DNA from: Cellulomonas sp. JZ18
GTDB lineage: Bacteria > Actinomycetota > Actinomycetes > Actinomycetales > Cellulomonadaceae
Length of the DNA stretch: 64,000 nt
Assembly: GCF_009720485.1 (NCBI RefSeq)
Contig: NZ_CP045245.1
Coordinates: 2,232,001 to 2,296,000, forward strand
Direction: 5' to 3'
The translations under genes and the position numbers were made by a program. Below, piece by piece: positions 18,609 to 27,168 of the stretch. Position 1 is the first letter of the stretch, and each line of letters begins with the position of its first letter. The notes below the pieces were generated by a model, which worked only from the letters and a program-made list of their open reading frames with translations, was not told the DNA's origin and did not search any database.

Positions 18609-20065
18609 CAGCCGACGGATCCTTCCATCTGCAGCTCGATGAGGCGGTTGAGCTCGAGCGCGTACTCCATGGGCAGCTCGCGCGCGATGGGCTCGACGAA
18701 CCCGCGCACGATCATCGCCATGGCCTCGGTCTCGGCCATGCCCCGGGACATCAGGTAGAACAGCTGGTCCTCGCTGACGCGCGAGACGGTCGCCTCGTGG
18801 CCCATCGACACGTCGTCCTCGCGGACGTCGACGTACGGGTACGTGTCCGAGCGCGAGATCTGGTCGACCAGCAGGGCATCGCACAGCACGTTGGACGCGG
18901 AGTGCGAGGCGCCCTCGAGGATCTGCACGAGACCGCGGTACGACGTGCGGCCACCGCCGCGCGCGACCGACTTCGACACGATCGAGCTCGACGTGTGCGG
19001 GGCCGCGTGGACCATCTTCGAGCCGGCGTCCTGGTGCTGGCCCTCACCCGCGAACGCGATCGACAGCGTCTCGCCGCGCGCGTGCTCGCCCATGAGGTAG
19101 ATCGCCGGGTACTTCATGGTGACCTTGGAGCCGATGTTGCCGTCGACCCACTCCATCGTCCCGCCCTCGGCGACCGTGGCGCGCTTGGTCACGAGGTTGT
19201 AGACGTTGTTCGACCAGTTCTGGATGGTCGTGTAGCGCACGCGGGCGTTCTTCTTCACGACGATCTCGACGACGGCCGAGTGCAGCGAGTCCGACTGGTA
19301 GATCGGCGCCGTGCAGCCCTCGACGTAGTGCACGTAGGAGCCCTCGTCGGCGATGATCAGCGTCCGCTCGAACTGGCCCATGTTCTCCGTGTTGATGCGG
19401 AAGTAGGCCTGCAGCGGGATCTCGACGTGCACGCCCGGCGGCACGTAGACGAAGGAGCCGCCGGACCACGTGGCCGTGTTCAGCGACGCGAACTTGTTGT
19501 CGCCCGGGGGGACGACCGAGCCGAAGTACTGCTCGAAGATCTCCGGGTGCTCGCGCAGGCCCGTGTCGGTGTCGAGGAAGATGACGCCCTGCTCCTCGAG
19601 CGACTCCTGGATCTGGTGGTACACGACCTCGGACTCGTACTGCGCGGCGACGCCCGCGACGAGGCGCTGCTTCTCCGCCTCCGGGATGCCGAGGCGGTCG
19701 TACGTGTTCTTGATGTCCTCGGGCAGGTCCTCCCAGCTGGTGGCCTGCTTCTCGGTCGAGCGCACGAAGTACTTGATGTTGTCGAAGTCGATGCCCGACA
19801 GGTCCGCGCCCCACCAGGGCATCGGCTTCTTGTCGAACATGCGCAGCGCCTTCAGGCGCGTCTTCAGCATCCACTCGGGCTCGTTCTTGAGCCGGGAGAT
19901 GTCGCGCACGACGTCCTCGGACAGGCCGCGACGCGCGCTCGCGCCGGCCACGTCCGGGTCGTGCCAGCCGTAGGTGTAGTTGCCGAGGGAGGCGATGGCC
20001 TCGTCCTGGCTCAGCGGCTCGGTCGCCGCCGGCCGGGTGGCCGTCTCGTCCGTGGGTGCGCTCAT
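18608..20065 (-). CDS. sufB: Fe-S assembly protein SufB
   Basis: SufB is the scaffold subunit on which clusters are built. The 485-residue protein carries [16 protein letters not shown] near the start, [12 protein letters not shown] near residue 70, the beta-helix region ([19 protein letters not shown]) with the conserved Cys near residue 255, and the C-terminal block [20 protein letters not shown]. These are canonical SufB features. ATG 20065 follows GGAAGG. Eighty-six bases separate it from sufR; no separate promoter is obvious there, so sufR and sufB are probably co-transcribed. Confidence 0.96.
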   Translation of the reverse strand: MSAPTDETATRPAATEPLSQDEAIASLGNYTYGWHDPDVAGASARRGLSEDVVRDISRLKNEPEWMLKTRLKALRMFDKKPMPWWGADLSGIDFDNIKYFVRSTEKQATSWEDLPEDIKNTYDRLGIPEAEKQRLVAGVAAQYESEVVYHQIQESLEEQGVIFLDTDTGLREHPEIFEQYFGSVVPPGDNKFASLNTATWSGGSFVYVPPGVHVEIPLQAYFRINTENMGQFERTLIIADEGSYVHYVEGCTAPIYQSDSLHSAVVEIVVKKNARVRYTTIQNWSNNVYNLVTKRATVAEGGTMEWVDGNIGSKVTMKYPAIYLMGEHARGETLSIAFAGEGQHQDAGSKMVHAAPHTSSSIVSKSVARGGGRTSYRGLVQILEGASHSASNVLCDALLVDQISRSDTYPYVDVREDDVSMGHEATVSRVSEDQLFYLMSRGMAETEAMAMIVRGFVEPIARELPMEYALELNRLIELQMEGSVG

Positions 20066-20151
20066 GGTGTCGGTCCTTCCGTCGAGTGCACGTGCGGGTT
20101 CGGGGGGTGCTGTCCGGGATGGGGGGGCGGGGGCTGGTGTCGCGGGCGGGG

Positions 20152-20853
20152 TCACCGTCCGCCGGTCGGGGTCGTGCGGGTGGGCACGCTCGTGGTGCAC
20201 ACGTGCCCACCGGTCGTCAGGGTCGACAGCCGCTGCACGTGCACGCCGAGCAGGCGCCCGAACGCGCGCGTCTCGGCCTCGCACAGCTGCGGGAACTCGG
20301 CGGCGACGTCCTGCACCGGGCAGTGGCCCTGGCACAGCTGGACGACGGCGGCGCCCGGCACCGGACGGGCCGACGCGGCGTACCCGTCCCGCGCGAGCGC
20401 GTCGGCGAGGGCGTGCGCCCGGGCGCCGACGTCCTCGCCGGCCGCGGCGACGGCGGCCGCGTGACGCGTCTCGAGCTCGCGCACGCGCTGCTCGGCGAAG
20501 CGCTCGACCGCCTCCGGCCCGGCGGCGTCGGCGAGGAACCGCAGGGCCTCGGCGGCGATCTCGGCGTAGCGCTGCGACAGCGTCGCCTGCCCGTCCCCGG
20601 TCACGACGTAGCGACGCGCGGGACGGCCGCGGCCGCGCGCCCCGCCGTGGCTCTCGTGCACGACGACCTGGCCGGCCTGCTCGAGCGCGGCGAGGTGACG
20701 ACGCACGCCGGCGGCGGTGAGGTCCAGGGCGGACGCGAGGTCGGCCGCGCTGACGGGCCCGTCGCTCGCGACGAGCTGCAGCACGCGGCGCCGGGTGCCG
20801 GCGTCGAGCTCGCCGGGCGCCGCGGGCACGACCACGGGCAGCATGCTGCTCAC
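20152..20853 (-). CDS. sufR: SufR, Fe-S-sensing repressor of the suf operon
   Basis: A 233-residue ArsR/DeoR-like winged-helix regulator. The helix-turn-helix spans about residues 33-60 ([22 protein letters not shown]), followed by a wing with [13 protein letters not shown]. The C-terminal part has Cys at about 174, 178, 191 and 219 (QLCQGHC..., FPQLCEAE), the region that holds an Fe-S cluster in known SufR proteins. GTG 20853 lies 5 bases after GGAGG; GTG 20859 or ATG 20844 are alternatives. About 83 bases upstream is an inverted repeat matching known SufR sites, so autoregulation and control of sufBDCSU are likely. Confidence 0.9.
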   Translation of the reverse strand: MSSMLPVVVPAAPGELDAGTRRRVLQLVASDGPVSAADLASALDLTAAGVRRHLAALEQAGQVVVHESHGGARGRGRPARRYVVTGDGQATLSQRYAEIAAEALRFLADAAGPEAVERFAEQRVRELETRHAAAVAAAGEDVGARAHALADALARDGYAASARPVPGAAVVQLCQGHCPVQDVAAEFPQLCEAETRAFGRLLGVHVQRLSTLTTGGHVCTTSVPTRTTPTGGR

Positions 20854-20935
20854 GCGCACCTCCACGGGGTCGGCCGGCGCCGGTCGCGTTCGCGTCCGAC
20901 GGGACGGGCGCACGTCGGCACGCGCGCTCCTGATA

Positions 20936-20957
20936 TCGGCAACATCCTTGTTGCCGA
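20936..20957 (-). promoter_or_regulatory. SufR operator, CAAC-N6-GTTG palindrome
   Basis: Eight-base arms TCGGCAAC (20936-20943) and its complement (20950-20957) are separated by the six bases ATCCTT. The core CAAC-N6-GTTG is the binding element described for cyanobacterial SufR. Promoter-like hexamers on the minus strand (TTCGGC, 17 bases, TATCAG) overlap it, as expected for repression of sufR and the suf genes. Confidence 0.75.
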
Positions 20958-20999
20958 AATCCATCCCCGCAAGCAAGGCCCACCTTCGTGAGCCGCACC

Positions 21000-21596
21000 T
21001 CACACGAGCGTGGGCGCGACCCCCGCCTGGCGCCGCCGGGCCGCGTCGAGCGCCTGCCGGCTCGAGACGACCTGGTCCGAGGGTGCCTGCTCGCGCTCGC
21101 GGCGCGCGAGCGCCGCCGCGAACAGGGCGGCGGCCTCCGCGTAGCGCCCCTCGTCGTAGCGGACCTTGCCCTGGTGCTGGTCGGCGAACGCCAGCACGGC
21201 CGCGCAGTCGCGGCGCACCTCCTCCTGGACCGCCGCCTCGGCGCGGGCGGACGCGGCGGCGCGGACCAGGTCGACCACCGTGTCGGCGTCCGCGTGCCGG
21301 CGCTGCCAGTGCAGCACGTGCGCGACCCGCAGCAGCGGTCGGTACGCGGCGGGCGGCACCGTCCGCGGGACCGTCACGGCCGCCGCCTCCAGCGTCGGCG
21401 GGCCGCCCCGGCGCGCGACGTCGCTCCAGCCGAGCGCCAGCGCGGACCCGAGCGCACCGAGGATGCGCAGCCACACGACCCGCTCGCCGTCGCCGTCGGG
21501 GCCGCGCGCCTCCAGCTGCTCGACGTGCGCCCACACCGCCGTCACGTCGCCGGGCACCTCCCGCAGCGTGTCGGGGTCGATGCGGTAGGTGGCCAC
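21000..21596 (-). CDS. Conserved protein with TPR-like helical repeats
   Basis: A 198-residue soluble, Ala/Arg-rich helical protein with no catalytic motif that I can see. It begins [17 protein letters not shown], contains an [22 protein letters not shown] segment near residue 95, and ends with [20 protein letters not shown], whose spacing resembles one tetratricopeptide repeat. Start GTG 21596 is chosen because GGGAGAG lies just upstream; the longer reading to 21779 has no ribosome binding site. It lies just upstream of sufR on the same strand, but the SufR operator lies between them, so it probably belongs to a separate transcript. Confidence 0.7.
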   Translation of the reverse strand: MATYRIDPDTLREVPGDVTAVWAHVEQLEARGPDGDGERVVWLRILGALGSALALGWSDVARRGGPPTLEAAAVTVPRTVPPAAYRPLLRVAHVLHWQRRHADADTVVDLVRAAASARAEAAVQEEVRRDCAAVLAFADQHQGKVRYDEGRYAEAAALFAAALARREREQAPSDQVVSSRQALDAARRRQAGVAPTLV

Positions 21597-21780
21597 GGGC
21601 TCTCCCGTCGTCGTCGGATCCGGCGGCACGGCACCCGCGCGCCGCCGCGTCACCCTAGAGGCGTGCGGGCGCGCCGCGCGCGGGTCGTCCATCTGGGGGA
21701 CATCCCGGACGATGCGGGCGCGCGTGCCGCACCGGCCACGGCGTCGCGACGACGCGCCCCGGGGGGCCGCCGCCAGCACC

Positions 21781-21786
21781 TAGACT
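21781..21786 (+). promoter_or_regulatory. -10 box TAGACT for the ABC transporter genes
   Basis: TAGACT ends 8 bases before GTG 21795, again leaving essentially no leader. Confidence 0.4.
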
Positions 21787-21794
21787 CGCCCACC

Positions 21795-22739
21795 GTGCCG
21801 CACTCCCCCGCCGTCGAGGTCCGCGGGCTCGTCAAGCGCTACGACGGCCGGACCGTGGTCGACGGCCTCGACCTCAGCGCCGAGGCCGGCCGCGTGACCG
21901 CCGTGCTCGGGCCGAACGGCGCGGGCAAGACGACCACCGTCGAGTGCTGCGAGGGCCTGCGCACGCCGGACGCGGGCCGCGTGCACGTGCTCGGCCTCGA
22001 CCCCGTCGCCGACGGGGCCGCGCTGCGGCCGCGCGTCGGGGTGATGCTCCAGGACGGCGGGCTGCCGACCGCGGTGCGGGCGCGCGAGATGCTCGACCAC
22101 GTCGCCCGGATGTACGCCGACCCCGTGAGCACCGACGTGCTCGCCGAGCGCCTCGGCCTCGGCGCGTTCGCGCGGACCACCGTCCGCCGCCTGTCCGGCG
22201 GGCAGCGGCAGCGCCTGGCGCTGGCCGTCGCGGTCGTCGGACGTCCGCGCGTCGTCTTCCTCGACGAGCCCAGCGCCGGCATGGACCCGCAGTCGCGACG
22301 GGCCGTGTGGGAGCTCGTGCGCGAGCTGCGCGACGAGGGCGTCGCGGTGATCCTCACGACCCACCTCATGGAGGAGGCCGAGGACCTCGCCGACCACGTG
22401 GTCGTCGTGGACCACGGCCGCGTCATCGCCGAGGGGACCGTGGCCGCGCTGCTCGCCGGGGACGGCGGCGCGAGCGGCCGCTCACCCGGCGCGACGCTCG
22501 TCGTGCGCACCGCGCTCCCGGTCGACGCCGGCGACCTGCGGCACGCGCTCGGCGACGCGCTCGTGGTCGAGCAGCGCTCCGCCACGGTGCTCGCCGTCAC
22601 CGGTGACGTGGGCCCGCGCACCCTCGCCGCGGTGACCGCGTGGCTCGCCGACCGCGACGTGCTCGCGACGCGCCTCGACCTCGGGCCGCGCACGCTCGAG
22701 GACGTCTTCCTCGACCTCACCGGACGGAGCCTGCGATGA
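21795..22739 (+). CDS. ABC transporter ATP-binding protein (drug/lipid export type)
   Basis: The 314-residue protein has one ATP-binding cassette followed by a 90-residue C-terminal domain, the DrrA/CcmA-like layout of ABC-2 exporters. Walker A is GPNGAGKTTTVE near residue 38, the signature is LSGGQRQRLAL near residue 135, Walker B is VVFLDEPSAGMDP, and the switch His is in ILTTHLMEEAE. The C-terminal domain ends RTLEDVFLDLTGR, the hallmark of this class. GTG 21795 is set by the TAGACT box. Its stop overlaps an ATG (ATGA) that begins the permease frame in its 11-codon unshifted form. Confidence 0.88.
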   Translation: MPHSPAVEVRGLVKRYDGRTVVDGLDLSAEAGRVTAVLGPNGAGKTTTVECCEGLRTPDAGRVHVLGLDPVADGAALRPRVGVMLQDGGLPTAVRAREMLDHVARMYADPVSTDVLAERLGLGAFARTTVRRLSGGQRQRLALAVAVVGRPRVVFLDEPSAGMDPQSRRAVWELVRELRDEGVAVILTTHLMEEAEDLADHVVVVDHGRVIAEGTVAALLAGDGGASGRSPGATLVVRTALPVDAGDLRHALGDALVVEQRSATVLAVTGDVGPRTLAAVTAWLADRDVLATRLDLGPRTLEDVFLDLTGRSLR

Positions 22740-23511
22740 GCACCCCGGCACCCGCCGCCCCGCGGCCGAGGCGGCTCCCGCGGTCCGGCGCGTGCTCGCC
22801 CAGGCCGGGTTCGAGACCCGCACGATCCTGCGTAACGGGGAGCAGCTGCTCGTCACCGTGGTGATCCCCGTGCTCGCGCTCGTCGGCCTCGTGCGCGGCA
22901 CGTTCGTGGAGTTCGACACGGCCGGCGCGTCGCGCGTCGACTTCCTCACCCCCGGGGTGCTCGCACTCGCCGTCATGACGTCGTCCTTCACGTCCCAGGC
23001 CATCGCGACCGCGTTCGACCGGCGCAACGGCGTGCTGCGGCTCATGGCGACCACGCCGCTCGGACGCGGCGGGCTGCTCGCCGGCAAGGTGCTCGGCGTC
23101 CTGGCCGTGCAGGTGGTGCAGGTCGTGCTCGTCGGCGGGTCGGCCGCAGCGCTCGGGTGGCGGCCGCCCGGCGCCGGCGTCGCGCTCGCGCTGGTCGGGG
23201 TCGTGCTGGGCACGGCCGCGTTCACCGCCCTGGCGCTGCTCGTCGCCGGCACCCTGCGCGCCGAGGCGGTGCTCGCGCTCGCGAACCTCCTGCTCCTCGT
23301 CCTCGCGCTCGGCGGGGGCGTGATCGTCCCGGCCGCCGACCTGCCCGCTCCCGTCGCGGCGGTCGCCGCGTGGCTGCCGTCGGGGGCGCTCGGCGACGTG
23401 CTGCGCGGCACGCTCCTCGAGGGCGCCCTGCCGCTCGTGCCCGCGCTCGTCCTCGCCGGCTGGACGGCCGTGCTCGGCACGCTCGCCGCGCGCGTCTTCC
23501 GCTGGCACTGA
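22736..23511 (+). CDS. ABC-2 type permease (probable 1-base deletion near its start)
   Basis: Membrane partner of the preceding ATPase. From GTG 22792 the open frame gives 239 residues with six hydrophobic stretches and the ABC-2 features MTSSFTSQAIATAFDRRNG near residue 65 and LLAGKVLG. However, the natural coupled start is ATG 22736, overlapping the ATPase stop, which encodes MSTPAPAAPRP and then runs out of frame. One extra base between 22767 and 22768 would join it to EAAPAVRRVLAQAGFETR and give a 258-residue protein. Either the deposited sequence lacks a base or translation starts at 22792 with no visible ribosome binding site. Confidence 0.75.
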
Positions 23512-23610
23512 CGCCCGTCGTCCCGCCCGTCGCCCCGCCGGGGGTGCGCGCGCGTCCCGCCGCCGGTGTGACGCCTGCCTCGCCGTGCCGGGGGTGCTCA
23601 AGACGGCGCC

Positions 23611-23616
23611 TACCCT
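23611..23616 (+). promoter_or_regulatory. -10 box TACCCT for ctaA (leaderless)
   Basis: TACCCT ends 6 bases before GTG 23623. No Shine-Dalgarno sequence is present between box and start. Confidence 0.45.
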
Positions 23617-23622
23617 GGACGC

Positions 23623-24702
23623 GTGAGCACGACCTCCGCCACGCCTCCCGTCGCACCGCCGTCGCCGAACCTGCTGGAGCGGCTGCGGCCGCGCTGGACG
23701 GTCCCCGCCGTCGTGGCGAACCTCGTGGCCCAGGTCGTCATCGTGGTGACGGGCGGGGCGGTGCGGCTCACGGGCTCCGGGCTCGGCTGCTCGACGTGGC
23801 CGCAGTGCGAGCCCGGGCAGTTCGCCCCCGTCTTCCACGAGGCGATGTCGATCCACACCGTCGTCGAGTTCGGCAACCGCACCCTCACCGGCGTGCTCGT
23901 CGTCGTCGCGGCGGCCGTCGCCCTGCTCGCCGGGCTCGACCGGCGCCGCCCGGCCGCCTACCGCGCGTGGGCCTGGGCGCCGATCGCGGGCGTCGTGCTG
24001 CAGGCGGTCATCGGCGGCATCACCGTGCTCGTGCACCTGCACCCGGCGGTGGTCGGGTCGCACTTCCTCATCTCGATGGCGCTCGTCGCGGTCTCGGCGT
24101 GGCTGCTCGTGCGGACCCGCGAGGGCGACGGCGCCCCCGTGCGCGTCGCCGACGCGGGCACGCGCGCGCTCGCCGTGGTCCTGGGCGCCGTGGGTGCGGT
24201 CGTGCTCGTCCTCGGCGTCGTCGTCACCGGTGCGGGCCCGCACTCCGGCGACGAGGAGGTCGGCTACCGCTTCGCCGTCGACCCGTACGCCATGGCCCGC
24301 GTCCACGCGCTGTCCGTGTGGGCGTTCGTCGCGCTGCTCGTCGTCGTGCTCGTGCGCCTGGCCCGGGTGCGCGGCGCGGCCGGCACGCCGACGTACACGG
24401 GTGCGGACGGCGGCGCCCAGCCGGCGCGGGGCATCGTGCCGGACCACGGCGACGCGGACGCGGCGGCCCTCGCCCGCGCGCGGCGCTCCGGCCTGGTGCT
24501 GCTCGTCGTCACGCTCGCCCAGGGCGGTGTCGGCTACGTGCAGCTGTTCACGGGGCTGCCGATCGCCCTGGTGAACCTGCACATGCTGGGCGCAGCGGTG
24601 CTCACCGCGGTCCTCGCGCTCTTCCTCGGCACGCTGCGCGTGCGTCCCGCGGTCGGTGCACCCGCAGAGGCGGTCGCCCCCGTCGGACCCGCCGCCACCT
24701 GA
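23623..24702 (+). CDS. ctaA: Heme A synthase, COX15/CtaA family
   Basis: Converts heme O to heme A for aa3-type cytochrome oxidase. The 359-residue integral membrane protein has about eight helices. Conserved heme-binding His lie in AMSIHTVVEFGNRTLTG near residue 85 and VLVHLHPAVVGSHFLIS near residue 140, with further His in ARVHALSVW near residue 230 and LVNLHMLGAAVL near residue 315. A Cys pair (CSTWPQC) near residue 66 matches the external disulfide of bacterial CtaA. The start is GTG 23623. It works with the SURF1 protein encoded at 7.8 kb. Confidence 0.92.
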   Translation: MSTTSATPPVAPPSPNLLERLRPRWTVPAVVANLVAQVVIVVTGGAVRLTGSGLGCSTWPQCEPGQFAPVFHEAMSIHTVVEFGNRTLTGVLVVVAAAVALLAGLDRRRPAAYRAWAWAPIAGVVLQAVIGGITVLVHLHPAVVGSHFLISMALVAVSAWLLVRTREGDGAPVRVADAGTRALAVVLGAVGAVVLVLGVVVTGAGPHSGDEEVGYRFAVDPYAMARVHALSVWAFVALLVVVLVRLARVRGAAGTPTYTGADGGAQPARGIVPDHGDADAAALARARRSGLVLLVVTLAQGGVGYVQLFTGLPIALVNLHMLGAAVLTAVLALFLGTLRVRPAVGAPAEAVAPVGPAAT

Positions 24703-24761
24703 CCCGTCGCCGCCTGGCCCGCCCCCGCGGGCGCGGAAACGGGCCGCGGGCCCCGACGCAC

Positions 24762-24795
24762 GGACGGCCGCTCCCCCACCGGGGAGCGGCCGTCC
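24762..24795. terminator. Bidirectional terminator between ctaA and the NUDIX gene
   Basis: Perfect 15-base arms (24762-24776 and 24781-24795, GGACGGCCGCTCCCC) close on a 4-base loop. It sits between two convergent genes and should stop both transcripts. Confidence 0.85.
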
Positions 24796-24823
24796 TCGTC
24801 CTGCCGCCGCGTACGGCCGGCGC

Positions 24824-25441
24824 TCAGGGCAGGTGCACCTCGGTGAGGGTGCGCCAGCCCTGGGCACGGGCGGCGGCCGCCGCGAGCACGCCCGTCACGG
24901 TCGTGGGGCAGCGCAGCCGGCCCTCGAGCACCGCCGTCACGGCGTCGTCCAGCGGGACCCAGGCGGGCACGAGGTCCGCCTCCTCCTCGCCGCGCTCGTA
25001 GCGCCGCTGCGCGGGCACCGGACGCAGGTCGCGGGCCAGGAACACGGTGATCCGCTCGTCGTTGCCGCCCGGCGTGCTGAAGAACTCCGCGAGCCGCCAC
25101 CAGCGGCCCGCCTCGAGGTCGGCCTCCTCCGCGAGCTCGCGCGCCGCGGCGACGACCCGCTCCTCGCCCGCGACGTCGAGCAGCCCCGCGGGCGGCTCCC
25201 ACAGCACCTGCCGCACCGGGTGGCGGTACTGCGACTGCAGGAGCACGCGGTCCTCGTCGTCCATGGCGAGCACCGCCACGGCCCCCGGGTGCGCGACGTA
25301 CTCGCGCACCGCGGGGCCGTCGCCCAGCTCGACGGTGTCCCGCACGACGTCCCAGATGCGGCCCGCGAAGACCGTCTCGCGCGCGGTGACCGCACGCTCC
25401 TGCGGGACGTCGACGAGCGTGGCGGGGTCGGGCGCGCTCAC
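24824..25441 (-). CDS. NUDIX hydrolase, ADP-ribose pyrophosphatase type
   Basis: The 205-residue protein contains the Nudix box [22 protein letters not shown] (about residues 95-116), in the G-x5-E-x7-R-E-x-x-E-E form with one residue less than standard spacing in the first part. [16 protein letters not shown] at the start and [17 protein letters not shown] are typical of ADP-ribose pyrophosphatases, which cleave ADP-ribose to AMP and ribose-5-phosphate. The substrate cannot be fixed from sequence alone. GTG 25441 overlaps the pyrG stop (GTGA); this pyrG-NUDIX pairing is common in actinobacteria. Confidence 0.85.
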   Translation of the reverse strand: MSAPDPATLVDVPQERAVTARETVFAGRIWDVVRDTVELGDGPAVREYVAHPGAVAVLAMDDEDRVLLQSQYRHPVRQVLWEPPAGLLDVAGEERVVAAARELAEEADLEAGRWWRLAEFFSTPGGNDERITVFLARDLRPVPAQRRYERGEEEADLVPAWVPLDDAVTAVLEGRLRCPTTVTGVLAAAAARAQGWRTLTEVHLP

Positions 25442-27105
25442 GCCCCCGCCCGCTGCGCGAGCGCCGCGCCGACGAGCCCGGCGAACAGGGGGTGCGCTCG
25501 GGTCGGACGGGACTTGAACTCCGGGTGCGCCTGGGTCGCGACGTAGTACGGGTGCTCCTCGCGGGGCAGCTCCACGAACTCGACGAGGGACGTGTCGGGC
25601 GACACGCCGGAGATGACCAGGCCCGCGTCCTCGAGCTTGTCGCGGTACGCGTTGTTGACCTCGTAGCGGTGGCGGTGCCGCTCGGAGACCTGCTCGGCGC
25701 CGTACGCCTCCGCGACCACCGACCCCGGCGTCAGGCGCGCGTCGTACGCGCCGAGCCGCATCGTGCCGCCCAGGTCGCCCTTGCCGCCGACGATCGCGAG
25801 CTGCTCCTCCATCGTCGCGATGACCGGGTGCGCGGTGTCCGGGTCGAACTCGGTCGACGACGCGTCCTCGAGGCCGAGGACCGTGCGTGCGTACTCGATG
25901 ACCATGCACTGCAGGCCGAGGCACAGGCCGAGCGTGGGCACCTTCTGCTCGCGCGCCCAGCGCAGCGCGCCGAGCTTGCCCTCGATGCCGCGCACGCCGA
26001 AGCCGCCGGGCACCAGCACCGCGTCGACGCCCCCGAGCGCCTCCTGCGCGCCCTCGGGCGTCTGGCACTCGTCGGAGGGCACCCAGCGGATGGTGACCTT
26101 CGCGTCGTGGTGGAAGCCGCCGGCGCGCAGCGCCTCGGTGACCGACAGGTACGCGTCGGGCAGGTCGATGTACTTGCCGACGAGCGCGATCTCGACCTGG
26201 TGCGCGGGCTCGTGCACGCGGCGCAGGAGGTCCTCCCAGCCGCTCCAGTCGACGTCCCGGAAGGGCAGCCCGAGGCGCTGCACGACGTACGCGTCGAGGC
26301 CCTCGGTGTGCAGCACGCGCGGGATGTCGTAGATGCTCGGCGCGTCCTTCGCGGTGACCACGCCCTGCACGTCGACGTCGCACATCAGCGCGATCTTGCG
26401 CTTGGTCGACTCGGGCACCTCGCGGTCGGCGCGCAGCACGATCGCGTCGGGCTGGATGCCGATGCTGCGCAGGGCCGCCACCGAGTGCTGCGTCGGCTTC
26501 GTCTTGAGCTCGCCCGACGGGCCGATGTACGGCACGAGCGACACGTGCAGGAAGAAGCAGTTGTCGCGGCCCAGGTCGTGCCGGACCTGGCGCGCCGCCT
26601 CGAGGAACGGCTGCGACTCGATGTCGCCGACGGTGCCGCCGATCTCCGTGATGATCACGTCGACGTCCTCACCCGCCTGGGAGCGCATGCGGGCCTTGAT
26701 CTCGTCCGTGATGTGCGGGATGACCTGGACGGTGTCGCCGAGGTACTCGCCGCGCCGCTCCTTCGCGATCACGTGCGAGTAGACCTGCCCCGTCGTGACG
26801 TTCGCCGAGCCGACGAGGTCGACGTCGAGGAACCGCTCGTAGTGGCCGACGTCGAGGTCTGTCTCCGCGCCGTCCTCCGTGACGAAGACCTCACCGTGCT
26901 GGAACGGGTTCATCGTGCCCGGGTCCACGTTGAGGTACGGGTCGAGCTTCTGCATCGTGACCCGCAGGCCGCGCGAGCGGAGGAGGCGGCCGAGGCTGCT
27001 CGCCGTCAGGCCCTTCCCGAGCGAGGAGGCGACGCCCCCCGTGACGAAGATGTGCCGGGTCGAGATGTCCGACCGCCCGGAGAGTCGGTACGCGCGCTCT
27101 GTCAC
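25438..27105 (-). CDS. pyrG: CTP synthase
   Basis: Makes CTP from UTP, ATP and glutamine. The 555-residue protein has the N-terminal synthetase motif [14 protein letters not shown] (about residues 19-32), [15 protein letters not shown], and [11 protein letters not shown] near residue 155. The C-terminal glutaminase domain has [10 protein letters not shown] (nucleophile Cys near residue 395) and the [15 protein letters not shown] end with its catalytic His and Glu. I chose GTG 27105 (VTERAYRL) over the longer reading from 27129, since homologues start [10 protein letters not shown] and GGAAG lies upstream. It follows murJ by 63 bases and overlaps the NUDIX gene. Confidence 0.95.
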   Translation of the reverse strand: MTERAYRLSGRSDISTRHIFVTGGVASSLGKGLTASSLGRLLRSRGLRVTMQKLDPYLNVDPGTMNPFQHGEVFVTEDGAETDLDVGHYERFLDVDLVGSANVTTGQVYSHVIAKERRGEYLGDTVQVIPHITDEIKARMRSQAGEDVDVIITEIGGTVGDIESQPFLEAARQVRHDLGRDNCFFLHVSLVPYIGPSGELKTKPTQHSVAALRSIGIQPDAIVLRADREVPESTKRKIALMCDVDVQGVVTAKDAPSIYDIPRVLHTEGLDAYVVQRLGLPFRDVDWSGWEDLLRRVHEPAHQVEIALVGKYIDLPDAYLSVTEALRAGGFHHDAKVTIRWVPSDECQTPEGAQEALGGVDAVLVPGGFGVRGIEGKLGALRWAREQKVPTLGLCLGLQCMVIEYARTVLGLEDASSTEFDPDTAHPVIATMEEQLAIVGGKGDLGGTMRLGAYDARLTPGSVVAEAYGAEQVSERHRHRYEVNNAYRDKLEDAGLVISGVSPDTSLVEFVELPREEHPYYVATQAHPEFKSRPTRAHPLFAGLVGAALAQRAGA

Positions 27106-27168
27106 GGGCTTCCACCCTACCGCACGCACCGCCCGCCGCCGTGGTGCGGTCCCAGCGCGGCGCGCACC

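Noticed and set aside
20860..20998. Upstream extension of sufR/sufB frames to 20998 and 21534
   Set aside because: The extension crosses the SufR operator and has no homology; GTG 20853 with GGAGG fits better.
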